From the NCBI RefSeq assembly GCF_000379065.1, contig NZ_KB900614.1:4864033-4928032 (forward strand): 64,000 nt of DNA. Reading direction: 5' to 3'. A program made the position numbers and the translations under genes. This stretch comes from Salinispora mooreana. Its GTDB lineage: Bacteria > Actinomycetota > Actinomycetes > Mycobacteriales > Micromonosporaceae. Below the pieces are notes generated by a model. The model did not search any database, was not told the origin of the DNA, and worked only from the letters and a program-made list of their open reading frames with translations. Below, one piece after another: positions 49,163 to 56,582 of the stretch. Position 1 is the stretch's first letter. Each line of letters opens with the position of its first letter.

Positions 49163-50415
49163 AGCTCCACGTGCCTTTCGCACTGCGTACGTTGGTCGGC
49201 CCTTGGCTAGTGCTGCCGGCACTCGGAGTAGAGATCGCCACTTTCCTTTTGCGAGGTCTACCCTGGCGTGGCGAGGGAATGTGGACCATCGAATGGTTTG
49301 CCACCTCCCTATACCTTATCGGGCCCCTGTGTGCTGGTGCAGCTGCGGTAGACGCCGCGCGCCTTACCCGCCCCGGGAACCTCCATCTTGCTGTTGCTGT
49401 GCCCCGACCATGGCGGGTGTACGCGCGGGCTGTCGCGTGGTGCGCGGTCCCGCTCATGATCCTGCACCTAGCCGTGATCATCGCTGGCCTGTTGGTTGGA
49501 GAGGTTCGCCAGCCGAGTGCCGGCTGGGCGATGATGTCAGTCGCTGCCACGGTTCAGTGTTTCGCGATTCTCTGGTTTGCTACGCTTGGCTCAGCTATTG
49601 GACGCTTCGCGAATTATCTTTTGGCTGGGTTGATCGGTGCTGCATCCGGCTACCTCCTCAGCTACCTGGTCAGCGATGCACTAGACGGCGAACCCCGATT
49701 CCGTCTCCTCGCTTTAGGGGCCGCTACCGTCACCCTCTTGGGGCGTAGCTACAATTCGGGATATCTGCTCGGGCAACTGACCGTATTCGGCCTCACATCA
49801 ACGCTTTTCCTCTTGACTTTGGTGCGGATTCGGTCAGGTGTCCGACTGCCTAGCCTCACTGGCGCTGCCGCAGCGATGCTCGCTGTGGTAGTGGTTGCCC
49901 TAGCCCCGGCGGTTCTTCCTGCCGAAAGGCGTGTCGATGACCCCCGACCACCAAGCTATTGCTTGGGTAAGGACCCGGAGGTCTGCTTATATTACGAACA
50001 CCGCCGATATGCGGAGCTAGTCGAACCACACATTCGTACGCTAATGAACGCCGCCCAGGAAAACGGCTATTCCGCCTTTGTGCCCCAACGGATAATGGAG
50101 GAAAGTCAAAGCTATAGGCCCGACCCTTCGCAGGCCAAGCCTCTCTGGTTGCCGGCTGAGGTATACGAGGAGGGCAGGTATACTCTGGAAGACGCTGCTT
50201 TCTTCCTCCTGCTACCGGCACACTGTGACTTCCTAAATGGCCCGACATTGACCCCCGAAGGTTACGATGAAATATTCTTCTCGCTCCTCGGAACCTGGCT
50301 CGAAATTGCCGACGGGAAGCCCTCCCACGCGCCGGTAGAGTACCGAAAACTCACGCCGACCGAGGTGAGTCAAGCATTGGCGGATCTGGATCGATGTCAA
50401 GTCGGTAGTGATTGA
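49159..50415 (+). CDS. ABC-2-type membrane protein with extracytoplasmic domain (cargo)
   Basis: A 418-aa protein with about six helices in residues 1-255 and a soluble C-terminal part of about 160 residues. That part starts with a cysteine pair (YCLGKDPEVCLYYEHRRYAE) and probably faces outside. It is coupled to the ATPase gene and followed after six bases by another membrane protein gene, forming a likely ATPase-permease complex. The substrate is not evident. Confidence 0.75.
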   Translation: MKLHVPFALRTLVGPWLVLPALGVEIATFLLRGLPWRGEGMWTIEWFATSLYLIGPLCAGAAAVDAARLTRPGNLHLAVAVPRPWRVYARAVAWCAVPLMILHLAVIIAGLLVGEVRQPSAGWAMMSVAATVQCFAILWFATLGSAIGRFANYLLAGLIGAASGYLLSYLVSDALDGEPRFRLLALGAATVTLLGRSYNSGYLLGQLTVFGLTSTLFLLTLVRIRSGVRLPSLTGAAAAMLAVVVVALAPAVLPAERRVDDPRPPSYCLGKDPEVCLYYEHRRYAELVEPHIRTLMNAAQENGYSAFVPQRIMEESQSYRPDPSQAKPLWLPAEVYEEGRYTLEDAAFFLLLPAHCDFLNGPTLTPEGYDEIFFSLLGTWLEIADGKPSHAPVEYRKLTPTEVSQALADLDRCQVGSD

Positions 50416-50421
50416 TTAGAA

Positions 50422-51036
50422 GTGGAATTAATGCGCACGCTGCGTGCTTGGTCAGCCGTCCACAGTACCGGTCCGGCCCTCGGTGCCTTGGCGTTGGTGG
50501 GATTGGCTTCGCTGTTTTTTGCCGATTCGACAGTGGACGGGATAGGACCTTTCCGCTTTTGGATGCCAGTGTCCGCACTTCTACTCCTTCCGGCCATCGC
50601 GGGAGTGAGTGCCGCCATCGCATGCGCCAGCACCCATCGCCTACCACTGCCCGATCCGGCGCGCGCCCATGGGGCGCGCGCCGGATGGGCGGTCGCCTGG
50701 ACGGCGCTGGCTGCCCTTGTCGCCAACTTGGGCTTGCTACTCTCCTCGGGTACCTCGCCCCTGGCGGTTACTCGCAACGTAGCCCTCTACATGACGCTCA
50801 GTCTCGTGATGGTGTCCGTCGGGCACTCTCACTTGGCTTGGGCGCCCGCGTTCGCCTACACGATCGCCGCAATGCTATTTGGGCACGGCTCCAATTCCGA
50901 TCAGTACACGTACTACTGGTGGGCTGTCGTGATGCAAGAAGAACTGACGACCACACAGTTGGTCATCAACCTGTTGATCCTCGCTATCGCGCTAACCTTG
51001 TACGTGGCCAAGCCCAGTCACAACAGCCGTGTCTAG
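50422..51036 (+). CDS. Integral membrane protein (cargo)
   Basis: A 204-aa protein with six hydrophobic segments and almost no soluble domain (for example LGALALVGLASLFFAD, AWAVAWTALAALVANLGLLL-like stretches). It begins six bases after the preceding membrane gene, probably a second membrane subunit of the same ABC system. The start is ATG-like at 50422 as given by the frame; an in-frame ATG at 50431 (MRTLRAWSAVHS) is a likely alternative. Lower GC than the flanks. Confidence 0.7.
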   Translation: MELMRTLRAWSAVHSTGPALGALALVGLASLFFADSTVDGIGPFRFWMPVSALLLLPAIAGVSAAIACASTHRLPLPDPARAHGARAGWAVAWTALAALVANLGLLLSSGTSPLAVTRNVALYMTLSLVMVSVGHSHLAWAPAFAYTIAAMLFGHGSNSDQYTYYWWAVVMQEELTTTQLVINLLILAIALTLYVAKPSHNSRV

Positions 51037-51344
51037 AGGAATTCAGATTCAGGACGTAGGGCTTGCTGTTTCTATTGGGCCTGTCAAGACAATTGCCCTG
51101 TCTCACATTCGGTGGCGATGGAGGATCCTGCTATCCGAGGAGGATGCGGTGGGCGAGGCAGGGTACAGCCTAAGGGGTATCTCGCAACCCTAATGTATGT
51201 CTGTTGAGGATGATTACGGTCCTGGACCCCGACAGGGGCCCGGGGCCTTTTCATTGGGCGGTTCACACGATCCTCAAAGGCGGCACCTGGACCGCTAGCC
51301 GCCCACTACGGCCAGCCCTCAATGGCTGACCCAGGACGGACGCG
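51037..51344. other. Gap with an imperfect terminator
   Basis: About 300 bases between the cargo operon and the convergent regulator locus. CCTGGACCCC (51221-51230) and GGGGCCCGGGG (51235-51245) form an imperfect stem followed by CTTTT, a terminator for the cargo operon. Nothing else seen. Confidence 0.55.
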
Positions 51345-51536
51345 TCAGAAACGCTGTCCGGCGCGGATAGAACCCTCGAACGCGTCCCACTCATCCGCCG
51401 TGAAGCGGAGCGGCGGCTGATCCGGGTTTTTAGTGTCGCGGATATGCCGATCGCCGTTCTCGCCTTCGGCCACCTCAACACAGTTCGGGGCGGAGTTGTC
51501 ACACCTCATCGGCTTCTGCCGGCTCAACTTCTCCAC
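51345..51536 (-). CDS. DUF397-type small protein
   Basis: A 63-aa protein ending NCVEVAEGENGDRHIRDTKN, then FTADEWDAFEGSIRAG: the DUF397 landmarks (CVEVA, RDTKNP for RDSKDP, FTADEW). I use GTG 51536 with AGAGAGG upstream; ATG 51509 is an alternative. Its start lies inside the preceding cysteine-protein gene (38-base overlap), so it is the last gene of a coupled minus-strand operon. It is distinct from the second DUF397 protein of this locus at 53203. Confidence 0.75.
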   Translation of the reverse strand: MEKLSRQKPMRCDNSAPNCVEVAEGENGDRHIRDTKNPDQPPLRFTADEWDAFEGSIRAGQRF

Positions 51537-51774
51537 GAGAATCTTCCTCTCTCTTTTCCTCACCGGACGCTGATTGCGTCCGGACATCCTTCGGGTGCGG
51601 TGGCGTACGTGGGTCAAGCAGGTCATGGGCCAGCAACTCCGCGAATGCTTCACCCCACACCCGGCACCGCCGTCGGGTGCCGCACTCCGGGCAGTGACCA
51701 TTGACCGCCTGGTGCAAGCTGAGGGTCTTCTGCCACCGCTCAACCGTTGTCCGGCAGGGTGGCCGGCCTGTCAC
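51499..51774 (-). CDS. Small protein with CxxC...C motif
   Basis: A 91-aa protein: a central HCPECGTRRRCRVWGEAFAE that may bind zinc, and a charged C-terminal tail (GEEKREEDSRGEVEPAEADE). Its GTG overlaps the stop of the membrane-peptide gene (GTGA), exactly as the cysteine-motif gene does at 16850 in the related locus. No family name can be given. Confidence 0.65.
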   Translation of the reverse strand: MTGRPPCRTTVERWQKTLSLHQAVNGHCPECGTRRRCRVWGEAFAELLAHDLLDPRTPPHPKDVRTQSASGEEKREEDSRGEVEPAEADEV

Positions 51775-51971
51775 CGAAGTGCCCCGATCACGACGGCGGC
51801 AACAACGATCACCACCACCAGTAGAGCTGTCAGTTTCTGACGGGTCGTCAGGGGGTAGGGGTCTGGCTGTGGTACTGGCTCACTGTGCACCTGGTCGCCA
51901 TCCGGCAACGGGGGCGACCCGTGAGGATCACGGTTGCGGTGTAGCTCTTGGTGCCCACTGTCGTCTGCCAT
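51771..51971 (-). CDS. Small single-pass membrane protein, paralogue of 16847-17041
   Basis: A 66-aa protein with PPLPDGDQVHSEPVPQPD and a C-terminal helix (LTALLVVVIVVAAVVIGAL) ending in Arg. It aligns with the 64-aa protein of the 16-17 kb locus over its whole length. ATG 51971 overlaps the stop of the upstream gene (TGATG), so it is coupled on both sides. Confidence 0.75.
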   Translation of the reverse strand: MADDSGHQELHRNRDPHGSPPLPDGDQVHSEPVPQPDPYPLTTRQKLTALLVVVIVVAAVVIGALR

Positions 51972-52228
51972 CACAACCGCCTGAGCCCGTCCAGCACAGC
52001 CTCAAGCACGTCTACGTCCGGATGGGTCGTGTAGTACACCCGCGCCCGCCCGACGGCGGGCGAACTCTGCACGCAAAGATCGGTTGCAACCGGCGTGGAG
52101 GGGGTCGGCGGAGCTGCCGCTTCCAGGTCGATCCGGTGCCGAGCGGCATTCGCCTTCGTGCCTGTGATCACGCCCAGGAGCAGGCCAAGCATGCCCGCAA
52201 CGGCAGCTATAGAAATCATTACCAGCAT
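51971..52228 (-). CDS. Small N-terminally anchored membrane protein
   Basis: An 85-aa protein with an N-terminal helix (LVMISIAAVAGMLGLLLGVI) and a soluble tail ending RVYYTTHPDVDVLEAVLDGL. ATG 52228 has TAGGAG six bases upstream. It is the first gene of the four-gene coupled minus-strand operon and is divergent from the XRE regulator, 186 bases away. The related locus at 17 kb has lost this gene. Confidence 0.65.
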   Translation of the reverse strand: MLVMISIAAVAGMLGLLLGVITGTKANAARHRIDLEAAAPPTPSTPVATDLCVQSSPAVGRARVYYTTHPDVDVLEAVLDGLRRL

Positions 52229-52414
52229 TGACGCTCCTAGGGTCCAAGAAGTCCCCGGCGGGTTGGGTTCTCCACCGGCACGCTGTCGGGTTCCACGATG
52301 GATGCGCTAGGCATACCCTCACTAGGTGTGTCTATCGGGTGGGCAGCGCCGAGACAGTCCGGGGAACCCGTGCGATAGCCTGAATTATTGATCTTGATTT
52401 TGGGGGACGTTGAA

Positions 52415-53212
52415 TTGGTCGACCTGTCGAACCCGATCGCATCGTTCATCGTTAGTGAGATCCGCCGTGCCAGAGGAGCGGCCGGCATGACACAAGAAGC
52501 GTTCGGGCGAGCAGCCGGATATGCCGCGTCACACGTTAGCTCCGTCGAGAACGGAACACGGGCGCTAACAATCGACTTCATCCATGGAGCCGATCGGGGC
52601 CTCAACACCGGCGGACTATTCGAACGCATGATCAAAGAACTGGGGCGGCGATCCTGGTTCCTGCCTTGGCTAGATGCCGAACGCACTGCAACACAGCTCA
52701 GGTGTTTTCAACCTTCCCTCATTCCTGGCCTACTACAGACCCAGGACTACGCCCGGGCGGTGATCCGGTGCGATGACCGGCTCAGCGATGAAGAGGTTGA
52801 TCGGAGGCTTGTCGAAAGGATGGACCGGCAAGAAGTCTTGACCAGAAAGGACCCTCCCCACTTCATAGCGGTTATTGCCGAATCGGTAATCCGTCGAGCG
52901 GGCGAAGACTTCCGTGACATCATGGCCGGTCAGACTAAGCACCTAATCTCACTTGCGGAAAGACCCAACATTAGCGTCCACATCCTGCCTGACGAAATCA
53001 GTATGCATGTCGGGCTTACTGGCCCATTCAGCCTCACCTGCGCCGGTCACCAGTGGCTAGCGGAGATGGAAAACCAACTAGGGGGCACGGTTGTAGACCA
53101 AGACGACAACGTAGATACTCTGATGTCACGGTGGGAGACGGTGCGCAACGAGGCACTACCTCGCCGCCAGTCAGTCGAGCTGATGAAGGAAGTAGTGGAC
53201 TCATGGACCTGA
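52415..53212 (+). CDS. XRE-family regulator with DUF5753 domain (Scr1/WhiJ type)
   Basis: A 265-aa regulator. The N-terminal HTH is IRRARGAAGMTQEAFGRAAG, then YAASHVSSVENGTRALT. The DUF5753 domain follows (YARAVIRCDDRLSDEEVDRR, HILPDEISMHVGLTGPFSL). I use TTG 52415 with GGGGGA seven bases upstream; the frame opens at TTG 52388. Its last ten bases overlap the DUF397 gene. Such pairs are abundant in actinobacteria and some act in development or in toxin-antitoxin-like control. Confidence 0.88.
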   Translation: MVDLSNPIASFIVSEIRRARGAAGMTQEAFGRAAGYAASHVSSVENGTRALTIDFIHGADRGLNTGGLFERMIKELGRRSWFLPWLDAERTATQLRCFQPSLIPGLLQTQDYARAVIRCDDRLSDEEVDRRLVERMDRQEVLTRKDPPHFIAVIAESVIRRAGEDFRDIMAGQTKHLISLAERPNISVHILPDEISMHVGLTGPFSLTCAGHQWLAEMENQLGGTVVDQDDNVDTLMSRWETVRNEALPRRQSVELMKEVVDSWT

Positions 53213-53403
53213 TCGGCGCTCAGTGGCGCAAGTCGACCCGCAGCGGCTCCGGTGGCGGCAACTGTGTGGAGGTCGCCGGCAACCTCCCCGGCATCGTCGG
53301 GGTCCGGGACAGCAAAGACCCGACCGGCCCGGCGCTCGTGTTCGGCCCCGAGGCGTGGCGCTCGTTCGTCGCGTTCACCAACAGCGGGCACGTAGCCCGC
53401 TGA
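53203..53403 (+). CDS. DUF397 protein
   Basis: A 66-aa DUF397 protein (IGAQWRKSTRSGSGGGNCVE, VGVRDSKDPTGPALVFGPEA, WRSFVAFTNSG). ATG 53203 lies inside the end of the XRE gene, so the two are coupled. It is very close to the DUF397 protein at 17183-17371, more so than to the other DUF397 protein of its own locus. Confidence 0.93.
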   Translation: MDLIGAQWRKSTRSGSGGGNCVEVAGNLPGIVGVRDSKDPTGPALVFGPEAWRSFVAFTNSGHVAR

Positions 53404-53421
53404 GGCGCTACACGCACAACG

Positions 53422-53458
53422 AAACCCCCGGCCCTTCCTCACGGGTAGCCGGGGGTTT
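53422..53458 (+). terminator. Terminator after the DUF397 gene
   Basis: AAACCCCCGGC pairs perfectly with GCCGGGGGTTT; 19 bases after the stop codon, ending in a T-run. Confidence 0.9.
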
Positions 53459-53557
53459 TCACGTCCACAGGGCCCGTACTGCCGGCCCTGCAGTGACGGT
53501 CGGTGTATTGCGGGGGTCTTCTATGTGGCTTCTTGCTCCCCGCCTCACCCCTGGATG

Positions 53558-53577
53558 GTGAGCCCGGTGTGAGCCCG
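53558..53577 (+). promoter_or_regulatory. Right arm-type integrase site pair (GTGAGCCCG)
   Basis: GTGAGCCCG at 53558 and 53569 (11-bp period), 118 bases before the right attachment repeat, in the same orientation as the left-end pairs. Confidence 0.65.
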
Positions 53578-53624
53578 GATGTCTCTGGACCGGCCGTCAG
53601 CCGGTGGGACCGGCCGGCATGAAG

Positions 53625-53656
53625 AAGGGTGCCCACCTGGCTTGATAGGCACCCTT
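53625..53656. terminator. Hairpin near the right element end
   Basis: AAGGGTGCC (53625-53633) pairs with GGCACCCTT (53648-53656) around a 14-base loop. It may insulate the element from the flank. Confidence 0.55.
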
Positions 53657-53694
53657 CACTATCCAGCGGGACCGGCTAACACGAAACCGCTCTA

Positions 53695-53783
53695 ACTCTT
53701 AATCCGCGGGTTCGGGGTTCGAGTCCCTGGCGGCGCACCAACGAGCAAGGCCCTGACCTGGTATTTCTGTGCCGGTCAGGGCC
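53695..53783 (+). repeat. Right attachment repeat (attR) with tRNA-Lys terminator
   Basis: 53695-53761 is identical to 43799-43865. GGCCCTGACC/GGTCAGGGCC (53749-53758, 53774-53783) is a perfect terminator stem followed by TTTT. No tRNA 5' half precedes it, so this copy is also a fragment. Confidence 0.9.
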
Positions 53784-53984
53784 TTTTCGCGTACGGCGGT
53801 GGTGGTTGGTCGCTCGGTGGGTGCTCGGGAGCCGTTGGACGTCACGATCATCCTGGCCGTCGCCAACCTCCTGGTTCTGAGGTGGTCGGCGGCGTGGTGC
53901 TGGCGTCAGCGGTGTTGTGCTGCGCTGCTGCCCCTACGCTGGCGGCATGAGGGAACCCAGCGCGGACCGGACTGGTAGGTGCTG

Positions 53985-54659
53985 ATGGACCGGCGTGCGG
54001 CAGTTGCTGCCGAGGTGATTCCCGACGCTGTTCGGGCGGATGTGGTGACGCTGTGGCGCTACCACGACCTGCGTCACGGGTTGCGTTCGTGTGATGTGGG
54101 TATCGGGTTGGGCAGTCATGATCTTGGGGTGGCGGTCGTCGCGACGCGTCTGTTCCACGAGGGCCTGTTTCCAAGGATCGTGTTTACCGGCGCGAATGCT
54201 CCGACGACGGTTGGGCGGTTTCCGCGCGGGGAGGCGGTGCACTACCGCGAGTATGCCGTCGAGCAGGGCGTACCGGCGGGAGCGGTTTTGGTGGAGCCGC
54301 GTGCCATGAACACCGCCGAGAATCTGGAGTTCTCCCGTGCGTTGCTGGCCGAACGGCGGATCCCGGTGGAGTCGGTGCTGATCATGTCGCGGCCCTACCA
54401 GCAGCGTCGGGCTTATGCGACGTGCCGGCTGGTGTGGCCGGAGGTCGAGGTGGTGTGCGCGTCGAATCCACTCGAACTGGATGACTACGTGCGTAGCATC
54501 GGCGACGCGCGGCGGGTGGTGGACATGCTGGTCGGCGACACGCAGCGGATCGAGGTGTACGCGCAGCGTGGGTTCGCGATCCCGCAGGAGATGCCGGACG
54601 AGGTGCGGGCGGCGTTCGAGCGCCTGGTGGCGGCCGGTTACACGAGCCGGCTGGTCTGA
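53985..54659 (+). CDS. DUF218/YdcF-family protein
   Basis: A 224-aa YdcF/SanA-like protein. GIGLGSHDLGVAVVATRLF, PRIVFTGANAPTTVGRFPRG, the acidic-Asn segment EPRAMNTAENLEFSRALL and ESVLIMSRPYQQRRAYATCR are the family blocks. E. coli YdcF binds S-adenosylmethionine; others affect the cell envelope. There is no signal peptide, so this one is cytosolic. ATG 53985 is used; the frame opens at GTG 53979. It is the first gene right of the mobile element, convergent with the TPR gene. Confidence 0.85.
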   Translation: MDRRAAVAAEVIPDAVRADVVTLWRYHDLRHGLRSCDVGIGLGSHDLGVAVVATRLFHEGLFPRIVFTGANAPTTVGRFPRGEAVHYREYAVEQGVPAGAVLVEPRAMNTAENLEFSRALLAERRIPVESVLIMSRPYQQRRAYATCRLVWPEVEVVCASNPLELDDYVRSIGDARRVVDMLVGDTQRIEVYAQRGFAIPQEMPDEVRAAFERLVAAGYTSRLV

Positions 54660-54665
54660 GCCGGG

Positions 54666-55406
54666 CTACCAGCGTGGCCCTGCTGGCCGGACGCCCATCC
54701 GGTCGCTGAGTTCGACGGCGAGTCGAGGTGGCCGGGGGCGGGTGAGGATGTCCCGGACCAGGTCGCGGGAGAGCCGGTGGTAGCGCACCTGGTCGGGGCC
54801 GATGACCTCAGCGTCCAGAAGCGTGGCGAGCGCGTCGTCGATGCGGTTCCACCGGGCGAGGGCTCGGGCGGTTTCGATGGCGTGGCGAACCTGCCGCTCG
54901 ACGGGCACGGTGCTGGTGTCGAGTGGGGCGCCGATGGCGATGGCGCGTTGTGCGGCACCGAGTTCTATCGCGATGGTTGTTTTGTGGATCGACACGTTGG
55001 TCGGCCCGAACGCGGTCCACAGGTGGTTGCCATCGGCGCCGAGCCGCTGCGCGGCTGCGTCGGCCTCGGCGATGTGGGTGGCGGCGGATGCGCGGTCGTC
55101 GTTTCGGGCGGCGGCCAGCGCGCAGACGAGGTGCAGGCTGCCGTAGACCGACAGGAGCTGCGGAGTCGGCTTGCCGAGCCGTGGTTCCAGGAACTGTGCC
55201 GCCGTGGCGGCGAGGCCGCGGGCTTGGGCGTACTCACCGATAGCTGCCAGCGAGTGCGCGGCGGAGCGGCTGAGTGAGCCGATGACGACGTGGTCCTGGC
55301 TGGCGTTGGCGGCGGCCAGCCCTCGGCTGGCGGCGGTCCACGCTAGGTCACCTTCGCCCAGCTTGGTAAGGAACAACGCGGCGAGTTGGTGCGCGTAGGC
55401 GGTCAT
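54666..55406 (-). pseudogene. N-terminally truncated TPR regulator (XRE-TPR type)
   Basis: 246 aa of helical TPR-like repeats (HQLAALFLTKLGEGDLAWTA, AHSLAAIGEYAQARGLAATA, AIGAPLDTSTVPVERQVRHA). This is the C-terminal half of the actinobacterial HTH-plus-TPR regulators of about 400 aa. The reading frame continues upstream of ATG 55406 with similar-looking text (RRLPHLIHDRLTATETYDGD) to a stop near 55515, with no start codon and no HTH, so the 5' half was lost. It may still be translated from ATG 55406. Confidence 0.6.
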
Positions 55407-55483
55407 CGCATGCGCGCGCCGACCATCGTCTCCGTCGTACGTCTCGGTAGCGGTGAGGCGGTCATGGATGAGGTGGGGCAGCC

Positions 55484-55515
55484 GGCGGGCTCGCCCTTCC
55501 CACGGCGAGCCCGCC
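55484..55515. terminator. Hairpin at the break point of the TPR gene
   Basis: GGCGGGCTCGCC (55484-55495) pairs perfectly with GGCGAGCCCGCC (55504-55515). It stands where the TPR reading frame ends upstream, so it may be a terminator brought in from another gene by the rearrangement. Confidence 0.6.
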
Positions 55516-55543
55516 GCTCATCGTCCCTGGTGGAGGTGGCGGT

Positions 55544-55738
55544 ATGACGGTATACGTCTCGCGCTACCCTATAGCTTCCTTTGATTATGTAGTTTCTCTT
55601 GCGTCGGTGAGTGGAGCTAGGGCCTTGTTCGCTTCGTTGTGGTCGAGTGAGGGGAATTTCCGCCACGTCGGGCTAGGGCTGATGTCCGATTTGTGTGAAT
55701 GTCGCCAAGCGCTACCCGGACCGATTTGTAGAATGTGA
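55544..55738 (+). CDS. Doubtful small ORF
   Basis: A 64-aa frame (TVYVSRYPIASFDYVVSLAS...) with GGAGGTGG seven bases before ATG 55544. GC is low and no family is recognised. It could be a small gene or part of a degraded one; the next frame (VAKRYPDRFVECDFRKWW) near 55700 also looks protein-like. Confidence 0.25.
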   Translation: MTVYVSRYPIASFDYVVSLASVSGARALFASLWSSEGNFRHVGLGLMSDLCECRQALPGPICRM

Positions 55739-55787
55739 TTTCCGGAAATGGTGGACGTTAATGAGCTCGCGGGTCGGCAAGGTGAGT

Positions 55788-56201
55788 GTGCGGCGGATGC
55801 TGTGGCTTTTTGCCGCTCTGCCCCTTTTGGTCTGTTGCTGTGACGGCGTTGTGAAGTCGGGGGTCTGGCCTCCGGTTGGGGAAAGTTCTGTTTGCGGGAA
55901 ATATGAGTCGCCGTCAGGTGGTATCGTCCACCTGAAGGATGGCGGAGTTGCTGTAGTTTCCAACGTTATCTTCGAGGATTTCATGGGGCAGGGTGATCAC
56001 GAGGTTTCCGGGCTCGGTGAATGGCGGTTTGGGCGGGGTATTTTGGGGCCTGCGGAAGTCGCCCTTAGTGTTGACCGATTCGCTTTTGGCTTGAGTGTTG
56101 AGCGAGGCTGGCTAGGGGGGATTCATCTGTGGTATTTCATCGATGATCCTGATACTGGCGAGCGCGAGAATTTCATCCGCATTGCGGATTGTGTTAGTTG
56201 A
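55788..56201 (+). CDS. Low-GC exported hypothetical protein
   Basis: A 137-aa protein with a hydrophobic N-terminus ending in cysteines (RRMLWLFAALPLLVCCCDG), so probably a lipoprotein or membrane-attached. The rest (GKYESPSGGIVHLKDGGVAV, GLGEWRFGRGILGPAEVAL, IHLWYFIDDPDTGERENFIR) looks like a small beta-rich domain. I use GTG 55788 after AAGGTGAGT; ATG 55761 is possible. Its codon use and lower GC differ from the neighbours, suggesting transfer. No family recognised. Confidence 0.55.
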   Translation: MRRMLWLFAALPLLVCCCDGVVKSGVWPPVGESSVCGKYESPSGGIVHLKDGGVAVVSNVIFEDFMGQGDHEVSGLGEWRFGRGILGPAEVALSVDRFAFGLSVERGWLGGIHLWYFIDDPDTGERENFIRIADCVS

Positions 56202-56582
56202 TACCGAATTCCTGTTAGCTGCACGCGTTCGTTTAAAGTCCCGGTGGGGTCGGACTACCGAGAACTCTGGGCGGAGGGTCGCGACTGGCAATCTTTTCGC
56301 TTTTCTGCGCGGGACGAACTCGGCCAGCGAGCGACTGCCTTGGTGAAGGCAGTCGATCAGAACCTCGCCATCACAGCACCGCTGGACTTGCCCGCTGGCT
56401 AGCCACTGAAGTTGGTGGTGTTCCTGCCAGGTCGGCCACCCGGCCCCTGACCGCCCGCTCTGGCTGAGCGGCTCGGGGGTCCGGGGCTGGCGAGCTTCCG
56501 GGAGACGCGAATATTCCCGGCGGCGGATGCTGTGGTGATGAGAGGATCGCCGTTCTGATCGAGACGGCTGGGGAGGACATTC
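56202..56582. other. Gap with a hairpin, possible gene relic
   Basis: About 380 bases. GACTGCCTT-GGTG-AAGGCAGTC (56333-56354) is a perfect hairpin. A minus-strand frame here contains HHQLQWLASGQVQRCCDGEV and SRSLAEFVPRRKAKRLPVAT, which look protein-like but have no clear start, so a decayed gene is possible. Confidence 0.35.

Larger units (their letters stand above)
43799..53761. mobile_element. Integrated mobile element, about 9.9 kb
   Basis: The element lies between two perfect 67-bp direct repeats (43799-43865 and 53695-53761). It carries a tyrosine integrase next to the left end, an excisionase, paired arm-type sites near both ends, iterons at the integrase start, a ten-hairpin array, an HNH protein, a low-GC cargo operon and a regulator locus. 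I find no replication initiator, FtsK-like transfer gene or phage structural gene, so it may be a satellite, a mobilisable island or a decayed AICE/prophage. Confidence 0.88.

Noticed and set aside
53769..53978. A 69-codon + strand frame just after the right attachment repeat
   Set aside because: Starts inside the tRNA terminator and has no ribosome site or family likeness.
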